Of a stretch of DNA of 64,000 bases, positions 13,499-26,082 are shown piece by piece. The notes under the pieces were generated by a model. The model searched no databases and was not told where the DNA came from. It worked only from the letters and a program-made list of their open reading frames with translations. The stretch is taken from contig NW_026732312.1 of the NCBI RefSeq assembly GCF_028476545.1, forward strand, positions 466,501 to 530,500, given 5' to 3'. Origin of the DNA: Physella acuta. Taxonomy: Eukaryota > Mollusca > Gastropoda > Physidae. The position numbers and the translations under genes are program-made. Every line of letters begins with the position of its first letter. Positions within the stretch are counted from its first letter, which is position 1.

Positions 13499-16400
13499 AT
13501 GGCCGGTTCCGGTGCTGCCCACTTAAATACATCCAAATTAAACTTAGGAATATTAAGAGATTTCTATCGTCGTGAATTTCTCGAATGTATCGACAAATGT
13601 ATTGGATCAAAGGTTTAAAGGCTACACATTTTTAGCTATAAATAATAGAAATAACTACATTAAGCTAACGAATTAATTCATTTTTATTAGTAACGCATCC
13701 ACCAGCATTCATTACAAAACCGAAAAAAAGCTAAGTGACGGAAGCTCATCTCATGACAGACTGACATCTTTCTAAACTTTCTTGCACTCACACTGCCTGT
13801 CTCGCACTGTAGACTCATCAGCAGACTGCAATGAGTCGTAGATTTACATTCTTACAAGCAAGCATGCATCTCATGGGAGAATGTTTATACCGGTGTTCGA
13901 TAGTGGAATCTTCTTTAAAAAAGGGGTGTCAGGTGACTGGTAGTTAACTAAATAATACACACATGGCTGGCTAATGTCAATGCTAACCCTGTACCTAACC
14001 CCAACCCTGGTCCTACCATCTCTCCATACGTCACTAGTAAATATGGAGACACAATTTGCGAGACATTTTTTGTAGTTCTTTCATTTGAGAAACAAGTTAG
14101 GCTTAATTTCTGAATAATTGATCCTTTAAAATAGGCCTATATAATAGGCTATATACTTTTTATATAAGTATCCATGGTCAAACCTATAAGTATAAGTAAG
14201 AGACATACCGTAAAGTAAAATGTACCATATAGAATTGTACATTTTATTTCATTGTTCTCAATAATGTGAACATAATTGTTTACCCTACTAATGTGTAGCT
14301 GAAGGAAACATTCTAGTTTTAAAGAACATAGATATAAATAAAAACTGAAACATAGGCCTAAATGTTTTCTTTTAAATGTTTAGGGATGTCAGCATGGTCG
14401 GGCCGGTTTAGCTTATGGTTGCTGCATTGATAAGTCCAGAGTTCGAACCCTCTGGAAGAGGAGGCGCGATAGCTGGGGACAGCCACTCATCTAGGATAGA
14501 CAACTCTAAAATCAAACAACTGCTGCCTTGTAGTTTGTTCTTGGTTGGACAAAGGCTATGGAAGCAAATCCAAAAATAAAAGCAGGCTGAAATAACCAGA
14601 TGGTTAAAAGGATGGTGTGGTCATCACTGTACCTTTACTTTCCTTATCATGAGTCAGATACCCATCAGATCTGGGTGGACTCAAGGGCAATTCAAACTGA
14701 GATCCAAACTCAAGCTTTTAGGCTAGTTGTCAAGTGCCCTACCGCTCAACCACACTGTTCCCTATTGGGTTAGTTATTCTAACTAAATTTAGTTGTGCTT
14801 TTAGGTGAGATGCGAAATGCAAGCAAATGTAAACAGATTTTTGTGATAACACATGCAGATAAAAAGCATGATAATATTGTGAGTTTGGGGTGGGGGGGGG
14901 GGGGAGACAGACTTGACACATGTATTGTTTACAGCATAGTTCAGTAGTAATAAGGGTAGGTATGACATTGTATGAAGTTAAAACTGCTCATTTTTGTACT
15001 ACTGAAGTTAAAGGTTTAACACACACCTTATTTCTTTTATACACACTTGAAACTAATTTCCTACTTCTTTTTATATTTCAGGCTTTAGTATGGGATGATG
15101 GTTTGACTGGACCATTTGGCTTGATAGCTGAGGCTTCTTTGCTCAAGGTATTTTTTTGCTAATTTTATTAGCTTCTATTAGTCCACTAAAATCATATGCA
15201 GTATTTCCTCTATCATTATGTATCTTACTGAAAAGTGGTGATAATTAACAGGCATTTTTTATACGTTCATTTTATTATCTCACAGTATTTATGAATTAAA
15301 AATATTTATGTATGACTACGTATGTATAACAGTATGTCACATTGATGCTTAACATAACCTCCGTCTACTTCACAGGAACAGCATGAAGTGGAACGCATGT
15401 TCCGCCTCCAGTCTACAGGTCTGCCAGCCAGCAATGTACAGAATATCATCTTCATCACTCGACCCAAGTTGAGCCTGATGTCAACCATAGCCAGTTGTTT
15501 AGTCAGGTTGATTACATTTTGTTTTTAAAGAAATGTGTATACAAATTTGTATCTACCATAGATTATAGAAGATTGGAAATGTATTTGTTAATGGAAAAAA
15601 TGTAACCATGAACAAATTATAAAATACAAATTCTTTAATAAACTGTATATTTTTTTTTTTAAATCCCTTCAAACTATAAATGTTTTGCAAAATATTTGTG
15701 TCATTTCAGTGAAGAAACAAAAGGGGGTCAGTCAAGAAAGGAGTTTTATTTGTTGTTTGTGCCTCGCAAAAGTTTACTGTGTGAAAAAAAATTAAAAGTT
15801 AGTGCAAAAAATAAACCTACCTTAATTACACACAGCTTTGTAGTTAATAAAAGCTTTTTTATATAAGAACCAAACCCCAATTACCAAAATTTACTCATTT
15901 AGATAATATAAAATAAAACGTTACTTAATATCGTAAATATCAGAGATTAAATGATGGTAATGGAGATAAATTTGTTCCCTCAGGAAGCTGGTGTGTATGG
16001 ATCGTTTGCCAGTGTGGAGGAGTTTAACCTAGGCTTGATCCCATTTGACTCAGATCTTCTCTCTATGGAGATGGATGAGTCCTACAGGGTAAGTTGATGT
16101 TTTTAATTCTCTAGTGACAACTTTAGCTTTTCTGCTAACTGATTATGTGGAGTCAATCAAACATCATTGCTGGGGTGTAGAGCTAATTTGTTGAACACCA
16201 AACACTACAGTAACACTAATACATGACTTAAAACTGTCTTGTCATGCTATGAAGACATTCAACAAGATCAGCCCAAATGCTGTTTTTTCCAGCTGAAATA
16301 AAAAAAAAACTAGGAAAATTAGAATACATATTTATTTAATTTTAGCATAGTAACTATTTTAAATTTTACCTTGCGTGAAATGTTTCAATATGACGTAAAT

Positions 16401-19400
16401 TCAGATTTAGTTAAGGATTTTATGACAGAATCTTTGAAAACATTGTTTTACACTATATAAAAAATGTGTATCATTAGCTCATCAGCTTCAGAAATTTCAG
16501 TTTTAAAGCAGGCTTTCTCTATTTCAGGAATGCTACCTGGAAAATGATTTCACTTCCATGTTTTTTGCGGCACAGTCTTTGATGACCTTACAAGCCTTGT
16601 ACGGAACTATACCTTACATCTATGGGAAAGGTGACTGTGCCAAGGTAACAAATCACCATTTTGTCAACTCTATTTTTTTTTTTTCAGTTTGCAAAAAAAA
16701 TCCTTAAAATTTTGAAGGTGAAGTTTAAGTGTTTTGTTTTTCTCTTTCATGATGGCAATCAGCAAGTTGTTGAAATGCTTAGAAGGATGAAGATGGAGCA
16801 GGGTGGATTTGAACCTCAGATAAGCCCACAGATAGATAATCTTCTGATTCTTGATCGCAGTGTTGACCTTTTGACCCCTCTCTTATATCAGCTGACTTAT
16901 GAAGGTCTCATTGATGAAGTTTTCAACATTAAAAACAGTAAGGCAAAAAATTGTTTTTAGCTGTATCGTGGAATTTTTAAAATTCATTTTTTTATTGTCG
17001 CAATAAAACATCCTTTAAGCTCAACTAAGATAATCTTTTAGCTACGCACAACAGACTTCTTTTGCAACATTTGTTTTCAAAATTAGCTTAAAAAGCTTAT
17101 GTAAGAAGAAAAAACAGAACACCTGTTGCTGAAGGCTATAAGTGGTTGATTCAGTATTTTATAATCACATCTTTAAAAAAAGTATTTCTACCTCAGTTCC
17201 ATTTGTGTAAAGTTATCACAGAAACAAGTGAACTCTACTTCACTTGCCCTGTAGGTCAGGTTTGAAAGGGAACTTTACTATCAGATGTATACAGCTAAGT
17301 CTCAGTTGGATGTGGCACACACTTCCTTGTTTTGCAACACGTGAAACTACCACTTGAAATGTTGAGTTATTGTATGTAAACAATTAAGTTTCCGTTGAAT
17401 GTTCCACACACTTCCTTGTTTTACTTGTGCAGCAAATGTGAAGCTCCCACCAGAAAAGTTCCTGACACAAGAAGAAAAGAAGAACAGCAAGGAAGAAGCT
17501 CTAACAGAGCCCAAGAAGTTCATCCTCAACTCTGCAGATGAGCTTTTTGCTGAGCTTAGGGATAAAAACTTCAATGCCGTCGGCACAATTGTTAGTCGCA
17601 AAGCCAAAACTATTACAGCTGAATTTGATGTAAGCTGACATTTATTGTTATTTAGTGGTAAATTTGTTTTTGTTTGATTTTTTAAAAGTTAAACCAACAT
17701 CTTTTTATATCTTGGGAAGATTTAATCATTTGTCTGAAAGGAGTATAATTTTTACAGCTGTAAATGTGTTTAATGAATATTTCTCCAGGAAAGACATGCG
17801 GCTAAGACTGTTGGTGAGATGAAACAATTTGTATCCAAACTGCCCCATCTGCAGGCTGCTCGCAACTCCCTTGCCATTCGTGAGTTTGTTTAGCTACGCT
17901 TGATGGGAATTTTTTCTCATTTTATATTTTATGAACTAAACTTAACTCACTTTTTAGGTTTCTGTCACTTTATTAACACAAAATTGTGAATTCTTACGCC
18001 AGTTATCAAGATATGCGTTGACATATTTACATGTAGTCTGCCCAATATTTGTCCCTTTTCTTTTAATTAAGTAAACAAATTACCCTCTGTCTCCACTTAA
18101 AATATTACAATTTTGTTTGGAGAGTTATGTCTTCATTTCATTGAGTAGTGTCCCTGTTTTTTTTTGTTGTTGATGAGTTAGTGATGTCCCTTATATTTTG
18201 CCATCTTGTGTTATAGAAATCATTTTGTCATGTGCTTACAGTAACCGTTTTGTTTGCTCACAGACACATCAATAGCAGAGTTGATCAAAGAAGTGACAGA
18301 CTCAGAAGGATTCTTGGACTCTTTGCGTTGCCAGCAAGGTGAGTTGGATATTCTTTTACATGTCTCTATGATCGTGAAGGTGAGCAGTGAATTTCCTACT
18401 AGAGGTAATAATGACTTGATATCAAAATAAAAATATAGCTGGTGTCAGGATAATCTAATGTTAGCTTGAGGTTTAAGCTTATGAAATATTGAGGGGGGGA
18501 TCAATATCAATCCACCAACCAATGTAACAAACACTATTCTATTCCTTAGAGTTGATTCATGGCATTGACACGGACAAAGTGAATCCTTATATAGAAGACA
18601 GTATAGCCAAAATGGAACCTCTTTCCAGTGTTCTGCGCCTCATTTGCATACAGTCTATATGTAATGATGGCTTAAAACCTAAGGTCCTTGAATACTATAA
18701 AAGGGAAATAATCCAGGTAATTTATATACAAGATATATATGTTTCTACAAAGTGACAAAAAGCTTGTCAAAAGTGATGGTATCTCACTATCCGCACAAAT
18801 TATTTCTGTGGCATAATCTGCAGAAACAAATAAGCTAAAAATTTCCAGGCCTTTTTTAAAACCATTTTTATTACTGGGTAGGATGGGGGGACGGCGTGGT
18901 CAAGTCGGTAAAGCTCATGGTTGCTCAACCGAAAAGTCTCGAGTTTGAACCCTCGGGCAGATGAGGCTCGTTAGCTGGGGACAGCCACTCTTCCAGGAGA
19001 GACAACTCCAAAATCAAACAACTGCTGCCTTGTAGTTTGTTCTTGGTTGGACAAAGGTTATGGAATCAAATCCAAAAAGAAAAGCAGGCTGAAATCTGAG
19101 TCAATGGCCTCAATGGCGCATAACCAGTTGACACGTATCCTTAATTGTGATGGAGGCGTGGTCGAGTCCAAAAGGTCATGGTTCATAAATTCGAAAAAGT
19201 CTTGAGTCAAACCGTCCCGCAGATAAGGCTCGATCCCTTCCAAAAATAAAAATTAAGAACGAAAAAGAAGAAGAAGACTGGGTAGGATTTATTGGGCGTA
19301 ATTTAAATGGCTAATTCTTGATGTGGTTGCTTTTAAAAACATCCTCTTAAATGACTTAATGTAGCCCACCTTAAACAATTAATCAATTTAATGCTCTTAA

Positions 19401-22400
19401 ATCCTACCTTAAACAATTAATGCTCTAAAATCCTACCTTAAACAATTAATGCTCTAAAATCCTACCTTAAACAATTAATACTCTTAAATCCTACCTTAAA
19501 CAATTAATGCTCTAAAATCCTACCTTAAACAATTAATGCTCTAAATTCCTACCTTAAAGTAGAGGTGGCTGGGCATGTGCTGACCACACCATCCCTTCAA
19601 AGGCTGAAGTCAAGAAACATATGAACTATACTTCATTTACCCAATAGATCTCTAGGTCTTAAGAGTAGTCTTTACATTATGTTTAGAAACCTTTTCATAT
19701 TATGTATTGACAAACTTGTACCTACATCATGTAAACAAATGTTTCAGACCTACGGCTTTGAGCATCTAGTCACCTTGTCTAACCTGGAAAAATCTGGCTT
19801 CTTGCGACCACATTCCAACAAAACATACCAGGTGATCAGGAAAACTTTGAGGCTTATAGTGGAGGATGTTAATGAGCAGGTGGGTCCTAGTTATCTTTAT
19901 AACAGGTCAAAAGTCATCTTAAGGTGTAAAAGTGTAGTTTGGCTAAAGTAACTCCTTTAAAGCTTTTTTTTTTTTACAATGCAACATTTGAACTTAAAAT
20001 TTTTATAATTATTTTTTCTGAGCTCCCACACTAGAGACATGTTGATTTTCAAATCTCTGGGCAATAAAAATTTTAACATTTCTTAAGTAGTAAAGTAAAA
20101 GGATATCTTTTTCAACCACATCACTTATTTTATTTTAATTCAAACAAAAAGGATCTCTAACCTATGAACATATAAGCATATAACTACAGAATTTGTAAAA
20201 AAAAAAAAAAAAATTTAAAAATTAAAAAAAAAAAATAAATAAATAAAGCTTATTAAAAATCCTGGGCTCATTTGGGGTTAAAATGCTGGCATATGGGTTC
20301 TTTTGTTATTACAAAAGATGTTAGTTTTAATATTTTTATTTCAAACAGCCAAAGTCACATGTGTGTTGTTAGTGAAATGAAGAAATCAATTGTCTAAAGA
20401 AAATACTTTTAAAAGCAGCTTTTCAGTTCTTTTTGTGTTTTCTTTGGAATCCCAAATGTGGATCATATGTATAAATATATTATTTTAAATAATGTTTTTC
20501 AGAATCCCAATGATATAGCTTATGTGTATAGTGGCTACGTCCCATATTTTAAATAATGTTTTTCAGAATCCCAATGATATAGCTTATGTGTATAGTGGCT
20601 ACGTCCCATATTTTAAATATATTTTTTCAGAATCCCAATGATATAGCTTATGTGTATAGTGGCTACGTCCCATATTTTAAATATATTTTTTCAGAATCCC
20701 AATGATATAGCTTATGTGTATAGTGGCTACGTCCCATATTTTAAATATATTTTTTCAGAATCCCAATGATATAGCTTATGTGTATAGTGGCTACGTCCCA
20801 TATTTTAAATATATTTTTTCAGAATCCCAATGATATAGCTTATGTGTATAGTGGCTACGTCCCATATTTCAAATATATTTTTTCCAGAATCCCAATGATA
20901 TAGCTTATGTGTATAGTGGCTACGTCCCATATTTTAAATATATTTTTTTCAGAATCCCAATGATATAGCTTATGTGTATAGTGGCTACGTCCCATATTTC
21001 AAATATATTTTTTCCAGAATCCCAATGATATAGCTTATGTGTATAGTGGTTACGTCCCATATTTTAAATATATTTTTTTCAGAATCCCAATGATATAGCT
21101 TATGTGTATAGTGGTTACGTCCCATATTTTAAATATATTTTTTTCAGAATCCCAATGATATAGCTTATGTGTATAGTGGCTACGCCCCATTGAGTGTCAG
21201 ACTTGCTCAGTACCTGGCTCGACCTGGATGGCGGAGTATAACAGAGGTGCTCAACATGTTACCTGGGCCCAAGGTGGAGGAGGTGCAACAGATTCCCATG
21301 GGTCTACGTAAGCGAAGTAAGTCAGTCTTGGGCTAAACATAGTTTTAAATGGGTCTTCACAAGGGAAGTAAATCTAGGTCTAAACATAGGGAATTATATA
21401 TGACATTTTAACTTGGTCTACACAAGGGATGTAAGTCTGGTGTTGTACATATAATATCAAATATAGGTTAGTCTCCAGCATTTTGTTCCTCAACAGCCAT
21501 TAACCATAATGATCAAGAAATATAGCAGATACATGAATAGTCCAACTGTTATTATGAGAACCACACACTTAAAATCTCTTTTTCTATAAAGACAATAATG
21601 TCCCTGAGCAATGGAGCTTGGGTCAAGATGGGGTGTGGCTTGTGATTGTGTATTAATGGTATACAAGCTGTGTATAGAGTGCTTGCTACATAGGGCTGTA
21701 AGCTGTGTACTACATATGCCCTGTATATTTACTTGACTCCAGGAGCTTCTGTGACTTCATCTCAGTCAAGTATGGGGGAGCAAAAGCTGACTTTGGTTTT
21801 TTTTCTTGGAGGGGTTACACAGGCGGAAGTTGCTGCTTTACGGTTTTTAGCTCAGCAGGATGATGGTATGTATGTGTTATTGTATGTGTTGGCTTACGTA
21901 CTAAAACATTTTGAACATAAACCATCTTGACAAGAACCTCTGTTCAAGATTTTTTTAAAAACTAAGCATGAAAAAATCATTCCTAGAATCAAAATTTAGT
22001 ATTGAAATCAGATGTTTTTGTTTTTTTGTTGGCCCTATGTGTTTATCTATAAAGTGACATAGTGCTTGAACAATTTTTGTCCCATGGCAACTAACGCAGT
22101 TATCCCATATGACTACTGTTATGTAACTATTGGTACATAAGGTGCTAGAACCATTTTTGTCCCATGTTAGCAAACGCAGGTGTCCCGTATGATTACGTGA
22201 TATATTGTTACATAAGGTGCTAGAACCATTTTTGTCCCATGTTAGCCAACGCAGGTGTCCCGTATGACTACATAGTGGCTACAACCCACATCATCACCGG
22301 CACGTACATCATGGAAACGCTGACAGCTGACATCAAGCGCTACAGCCGGGAAGGGGTTCCGCTATACTAACATTAGTTAGGGCTTGGTGATTTATTTTTC

Positions 22401-23407
22401 AGTTTGATTCTCCTGTAGATGTGTCACCCTCCCCCACCAGCTTTGTCTTTTAAGCCAAACCTTGGAGAACAGTGACACTAGGACAAAAAGGTTTCAGGCC
22501 TCAGGGAATAGCTTAAAATTTTCTCACACATCAAACCCAGTTTTTTTTATAACTTCCAACCAAAATCCTAAACTTCTCAACCTGGGCTAATAGTTAGCAT
22601 TTTTCAGCTACCTTGTATGTATTCTGAAGCTCTGATAATTTATACAGAACTCTAGTTCAGTTATTTTACTGCATACTGTACTACTTCCCAACACTTTTGC
22701 TTCTTAATCAGTTTTTTTTTTACTTTACCCCTGATATCCCACCCCTATTTCTATAAGCAGCCTCGGTTGTCTCTAAAATGTTCCCTTAAATCTATTGCTA
22801 TACCATAGCTGCTAGACTGTAGACCATATGTAAAATCTAATCAATGCAATACACCAATACAAAACCCTATATACCCCAAGGTTATATTTCAATCAACTTT
22901 TCTTTTAAATGTAAGAATAATTAACAGTTGTAGACAATAGTAAGTATACTGTTCAAATAAAAATGTGTCAGTTTTTTTTATGATCTGAATTGCCAGGCTG
23001 ATTTGTTAAAGATTTTTTCATTGCCGTTTGAATCCTTGTTTTTATTACACCCACAACCCCTTATTCTGAATTTTCTATTAATTAACAATCAAATGTATGT
23101 TGCAGATACAATTTTTAGTTTTTATGTTTTATTGGATTAAAATACAAAACCTGGTCTTAAAAATTTTGAAACCAGTTTAACAAAAGTATCTTCCACGTCC
23201 TCAATATCTGTCTTGTCCAGATTGACATACTTGACTGTCTTGTCCGAATTGACCTCCATACCTGTCCTGTCCAGATTAACATACTTGACTGTCTTCTCCA
23301 CAGGAGGGACAGACTACGTTGTGGCCAGCACCAGCCTCATCACAGGTCAGCGACTCATCAACTCACTCAAGGAAACCATCGAACCCGTCAAGTTGAACCC
23401 ATTTTAG
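13499..23407 (+). CDS. VPS33A, Sec1/Munc18 subunit of HOPS/CORVET
   Basis: VPS33A binds VPS16 in the HOPS and CORVET tethering complexes and chaperones SNARE assembly on endosomes and lysosomes. Exons: 13499-13612, 15082-15147, 15376-15506, 15710-15797, 15984-16088, 16528-16644, 16763-16937, 17433-17629, 17789-17879, 18264-18338, 18550-18716, 19748-19879, 21148-21316, 21743-21865, then 23304-23407 (617 residues) or 22255-22370 (621). All junctions are GT-AG and phases agree. Recognisable blocks are [64 protein letters not shown]-like exon 13 and [20 protein letters not shown]. Length and order match the human protein (about 596). Start: first ATG of the [10 protein letters not shown] reading, with the conserved HL..SK.NL.ILR segment just after. 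Introns hold SINEs and arrays. Confidence 0.96.
14394..14594 (+). mobile_element. tRNA-derived SINE, family A
   Basis: The head has an A-box-like GGTTTAGCTTATGG and a B-box GTTCGAACCC. The body reads GCTGGGGACAGCCACTC, then CAACTGCTGCCTTGTAGTTT, and ends AAAAGCAGGCTGAAAT. It lies in VPS33A intron 1, same family as 18889-19096. Confidence 0.82.
14602..14762 (-). mobile_element. SINE family B fragment
   Basis: Reverse orientation copy with the family B signatures ACCCATCAGATCTGGGTGGA (complement of the CCACCCAGCTCTGATGGGT core) and a tRNA-like head TACCGCTCAACCACACTGTT. It sits next to a family A copy in opposite orientation in VPS33A intron 1. Confidence 0.7.
18889..19260 (+). mobile_element. 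tRNA-derived SINE, family A, plus a second diverged head
   Basis: 18889-19096 is a family A copy: GGCGTGGTCAAGTCGGTAAA head, GAGTTTGAACCC B-box, GGGGACAGCCACT body and AAAAGCAGGCTGAAAT tail. From about 19150 a second, diverged head (GGCGTGGTCGAGTCCAAAAG) joins directly to a tail-like A-rich end, as in an internally deleted copy. Both lie in VPS33A intron 11. Confidence 0.75.
19360..19560. repeat. 29-bp tandem repeat, ~7 copies
   Basis: The unit contains TACCTTAAACAATTAATGCT. It lies in VPS33A intron 11 and is followed (19560-19660) by a diverged SINE family B piece (AGGTGGCTGGGCATGTGCTG). Confidence 0.88.
20503..21147 (+). repeat. Ten decoy copies of the VPS33A exon 13 splice acceptor
   Basis: Ten tandem units of about 64 bp precede true exon 13. 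Each has a polypyrimidine tract, CAG acceptor and the first 36-40 exon bases (AATCCCAATGATATAGCTTA...), then diverges at TACGTCCCATATTTTAAATA where the true exon reads TACGCCCCATTG. Some units have TTTTTCAG and others TTTCCAG, and one late variant has GGTTAC, so copies differ slightly. Use of any decoy would add about 22-24 residues and then reach a TGA in the next unit, truncating VPS33A before its last conserved segments. Confidence 0.95.
22060..22260 (+). repeat. Duplicated splice acceptor of alternative exon 15a
   Basis: Two upstream ~75-bp copies precede the acceptor of exon 15a: one diverged (AACTAACGCAGTTATCCCAT) and one close (AACGCAGGTGTCCCGTATGA). Each carries an AG and the first exon bases. 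Only the last copy opens into a frame related to the VPS33A C terminus. Confidence 0.85.
22255..22370 (+). CDS. VPS33A alternative last exon 15a
   Basis: After the phase 1 donor at 21865 this exon gives [21 protein letters not shown] and ends ...REGVPLY followed by TAA. It aligns with the human VPS33A C terminus (GGTEYVIATTKLMNGT) and with exon 15b ([16 protein letters not shown]), so 15a and 15b look like duplicated, mutually exclusive last exons. It has its own AATAAA at 22956. Which form is the major transcript cannot be told from sequence. Confidence 0.8.
22956..22961 (+). terminator. Polyadenylation signal AATAAA (isoform 15a)
   Basis: AATAAA lies 586 bp after the stop of exon 15a and upstream of exon 15b, consistent with alternative last exon use. 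Confidence 0.5.
23200..23300 (+). repeat. Short tandem repeat running into the exon 15b acceptor
   Basis: Three to four ~27-bp units (TTGACATACTTGACTGTCTT) lead directly into TTGACTGTCTTCTCCACAG, the acceptor of exon 15b; the acceptor tract is itself the last, diverged unit. Confidence 0.75.
23304..23407 (+). CDS. VPS33A last exon 15b (canonical-like C terminus)
   Basis: It continues [21 protein letters not shown] and ends KLNPF followed by TAG. The final Pro-Phe matches the PF end of the human protein, so this is the more canonical terminus. Acceptor TTCTCCACAG is strong. Confidence 0.9.
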
Positions 23408-23474
23408 TCTTTCTAACATGTTTGTCAGCAAATGCTCAGCTTCTCCACTTCTGTGGTGGCTTTTTGTTTAATGT

Positions 23475-23905
23475 CAGAGGCCATTAGGTCACTAGCTGTG
23501 GAGCGGGTCTGGCTGACCACCATTAGGTCACCAGCTATTGTGGTGGGTCTAGCTAACCACTAGCAGGTCATTGACTGTTGTGGTGGGTCTAGCTGATGGT
23601 GAGACTGCAAGTGATGGTTGTCTTCCTAATGGAGATAAAAGGGGCTTTTACTTAACAGTTATACCATAAGTACACAGCTATACAGTAAACAGACCTATAG
23701 CCAGTCAGCAATCAGCCATACAGCATACAGCTAGACAGCAATCAGCCATACAGCGAACAGCTAGACAGCAATCAGCCATACAGCAAACAGCTAGACAGCA
23801 ATCAGCCATACAGCAAACAGCTAGACAGCAATCAGCCATACAGCAAACAGCTAGACAACAATCAGCCATACCGCAAACAGCTAGACAGCAAATAATCAGA
23901 CCGCA
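23475..23905. repeat. 3'-UTR arrays of VPS33A
   Basis: 23475-23610 holds about three copies of a ~45-bp unit (CATTAGGTCACCAGCT). 23695-23905 holds about seven copies of a 30-bp unit (AGCAATCAGCCATACAGCAA). Confidence 0.88.
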
Positions 23906-24338
23906 AACAGTTAGTAATCTTCATTACACAGATTTTAGGATTTTATTTGAAAAGCAAAGTTGATGTTTATTGATCTACAAGGCAGATGTAGCAAATAAGC
24001 AACACAGACACAATAGACCAATGTTGACATCTAGATAGAAAATACAACAATAGCAAGGTTGTCTTGTGGATATATGTGTCTGAATGAGTGAAGAACTGAG
24101 TTGAAGGAGCATGTTCATGTACAGATTGTAGTTCTGTGTTCATGTACACATTATGGTTAAATGACTATGCCAAGAAGTATTTTGATGTACACATCATGGT
24201 TTTTATGTACACACTGGTTGTATTTTTTTCAGTTTGAAAGATTGTAGTGCTGAATGATTGGTGTGTGGAAAGATTGGCGTGTAATGTATTTTTATTATGT
24301 GATACATATTGTGATATGTACTTTATCAGTCAATGTTC

Positions 24339-24344
24339 ATTAAA
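24339..24344 (+). terminator. Possible polyadenylation signal ATTAAA (isoform 15b)
   Basis: ATTAAA followed by GT-rich sequence (GGCTTGTTTCTTT); the nearest plausible signal after exon 15b. Weak call. Confidence 0.35.
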
Positions 24345-24399
24345 ATGATCACTGGCTTGTTTCTTTACTAGAATTCAAGTGTTTGTTTATGCATACAAT

Positions 24400-25076
24400 T
24401 TTTATTTTGACAAGCATGATTCTTTTGTTTTTACATAATTACTTGTAAAGAATTAAATAGACTGCATCATCTTTAGTCACCTCTACTAAAGATGGACCAG
24501 GGGAAATGTTCAAGATAAAATAGCAACATCTTCCTTCATTCAATACTGCTCAGATAAGCTTGAAGAATCTAAGATCGCTATGATGTTTCTATTCATAAAA
24601 TAATCGTGCCCGTGAATATATCCCTTGTTAAACCCAGTCAAAGTATGGGTTAGGGTTAGGTGTTTGTTACAAACTTACTTTTAAGTGTCAAATTGCATAG
24701 CTTGCTTTTTTTTGCGGGTGATACCTAGATCTATATAGCAGTCCAACCTAAGGCTCAACGAAATTCTTTTGGGTAGAGGGGGGGGGGGGGGGGGGGCAAA
24801 TTGTTTTGATTAATCACTCCCACCACATAGCTTGGTGCAGATAAACTTTAAACAACACACAATGTAATGTTAGCGCTGCACGCGGCAGCACGCATGGTGT
24901 GTGTAGGGGCGTGTCCTCGTATCTATATCAAGTACTTATCTGTACGTAATCGCCGGTTTATTCAATCAACGTCCTGTCGCCTTGACCCACATCTCACTGA
25001 TGTCCGGTTTACAAAGTGGACCAATCAACGCCGTCGTCCTGACGTCACGTTATGTCACAGGACGTACAGCTCAGAT
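24400..25076. other. Intergenic, no gene recognised
   Basis: Contains a long G homopolymer at 24779-24797. A 101-codon frame at 24867-25172 runs into the next array and shows no recognisable family. Confidence 0.45.
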
Positions 25077-25560
25077 CTGGGCAGATCCTTCATTAATGGG
25101 GGAGATCTTTCATTAATGGAGAAGATCTTTCATGAATGGGGGAGATCCTTCATTAATGGAGATCTTTCATGAATGGGGGAGATCCTTCATTAATGGGGAG
25201 ATCTTTCATTAATGGGGAGATCCTTCATTAATGGGGGAGATCTTTCATTAATGGAGATCTTCATTAATGGGGAGATCCTTCATTAATGGGGAGATCTTTC
25301 ATTAATGGAGATCTTTCATGAATGGGGGAGATCCTTCATTAATGGGGGAGATCATTAATGGGGAGATCTTTCATTAATGGGGAGATCCTTCATTAATGTC
25401 GGAGATCCTTCATTAATGGGGAGATCCTTTATTAATGTCGGAGATCATTCATTAATGAGGAGATCCTTCATTAATGTCGGAGATCCTTCATTAATGGGGA
25501 GATCCTTCATTAATGGGGAGATAATTCATTAATCGAGGAGATCCTTCATTAATGGAGGAG
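25077..25560. repeat. Minisatellite, ~19-bp unit (GGGAGATCCTTCATTAATG)
   Basis: About 25 copies with AGATCT/AGATCC and CATTAATG/CATGAATG variants. Ends in a G run (25556-25568). Confidence 0.94.
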
Positions 25561-26082
25561 GGGGGGGGTTTCCCAAATTTCGCCTGCTTTTGGTAAAAAA
25601 TATTATTAAATCACCCTCATTAACGTCCATTTTAATAATTTCTCGCCCTACCCATGAGACTTAAACTTTTCTAAAGATAGAATCTCCTTCCCCCCGCCCC
25701 CCCCCCCCCCCCACCACCATGTGGTACGATGCTCAAAGGGAGCGAGTAAAAGCCTGCAGGATGTCCACGGGTTTAGGGACTAGCAACATGGATGGTACTT
25801 GAGCTAGCGAGAGTGGAATCTTTATCTTAGAGTGCGACATGTCTGCTTTAAACTTTAAGAGCATTGATCCGCCCGTATTAGAGACACAGAGAGAAATAAA
25901 TAAATGATCTATTAAGGCCTGGATGAATGGTTGAGATTTATTTCATTATACAGGCCTATGTCATGTGATTTTGGGACAGTGAGGTCGAATAGTTGAGCGA
26001 TCGAATGCTAACCAGAAACTGTCGAGTTCAGATCTCGGGCTCGAGTCCGTACGACGCCCCGAGTCAACCAGCTCTGATGGGT

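Noticed and set aside
24867-25172. 101-codon frame MLALHAAARMVCVG...
   Set aside because: It runs straight into the 19-bp array and has no family features.
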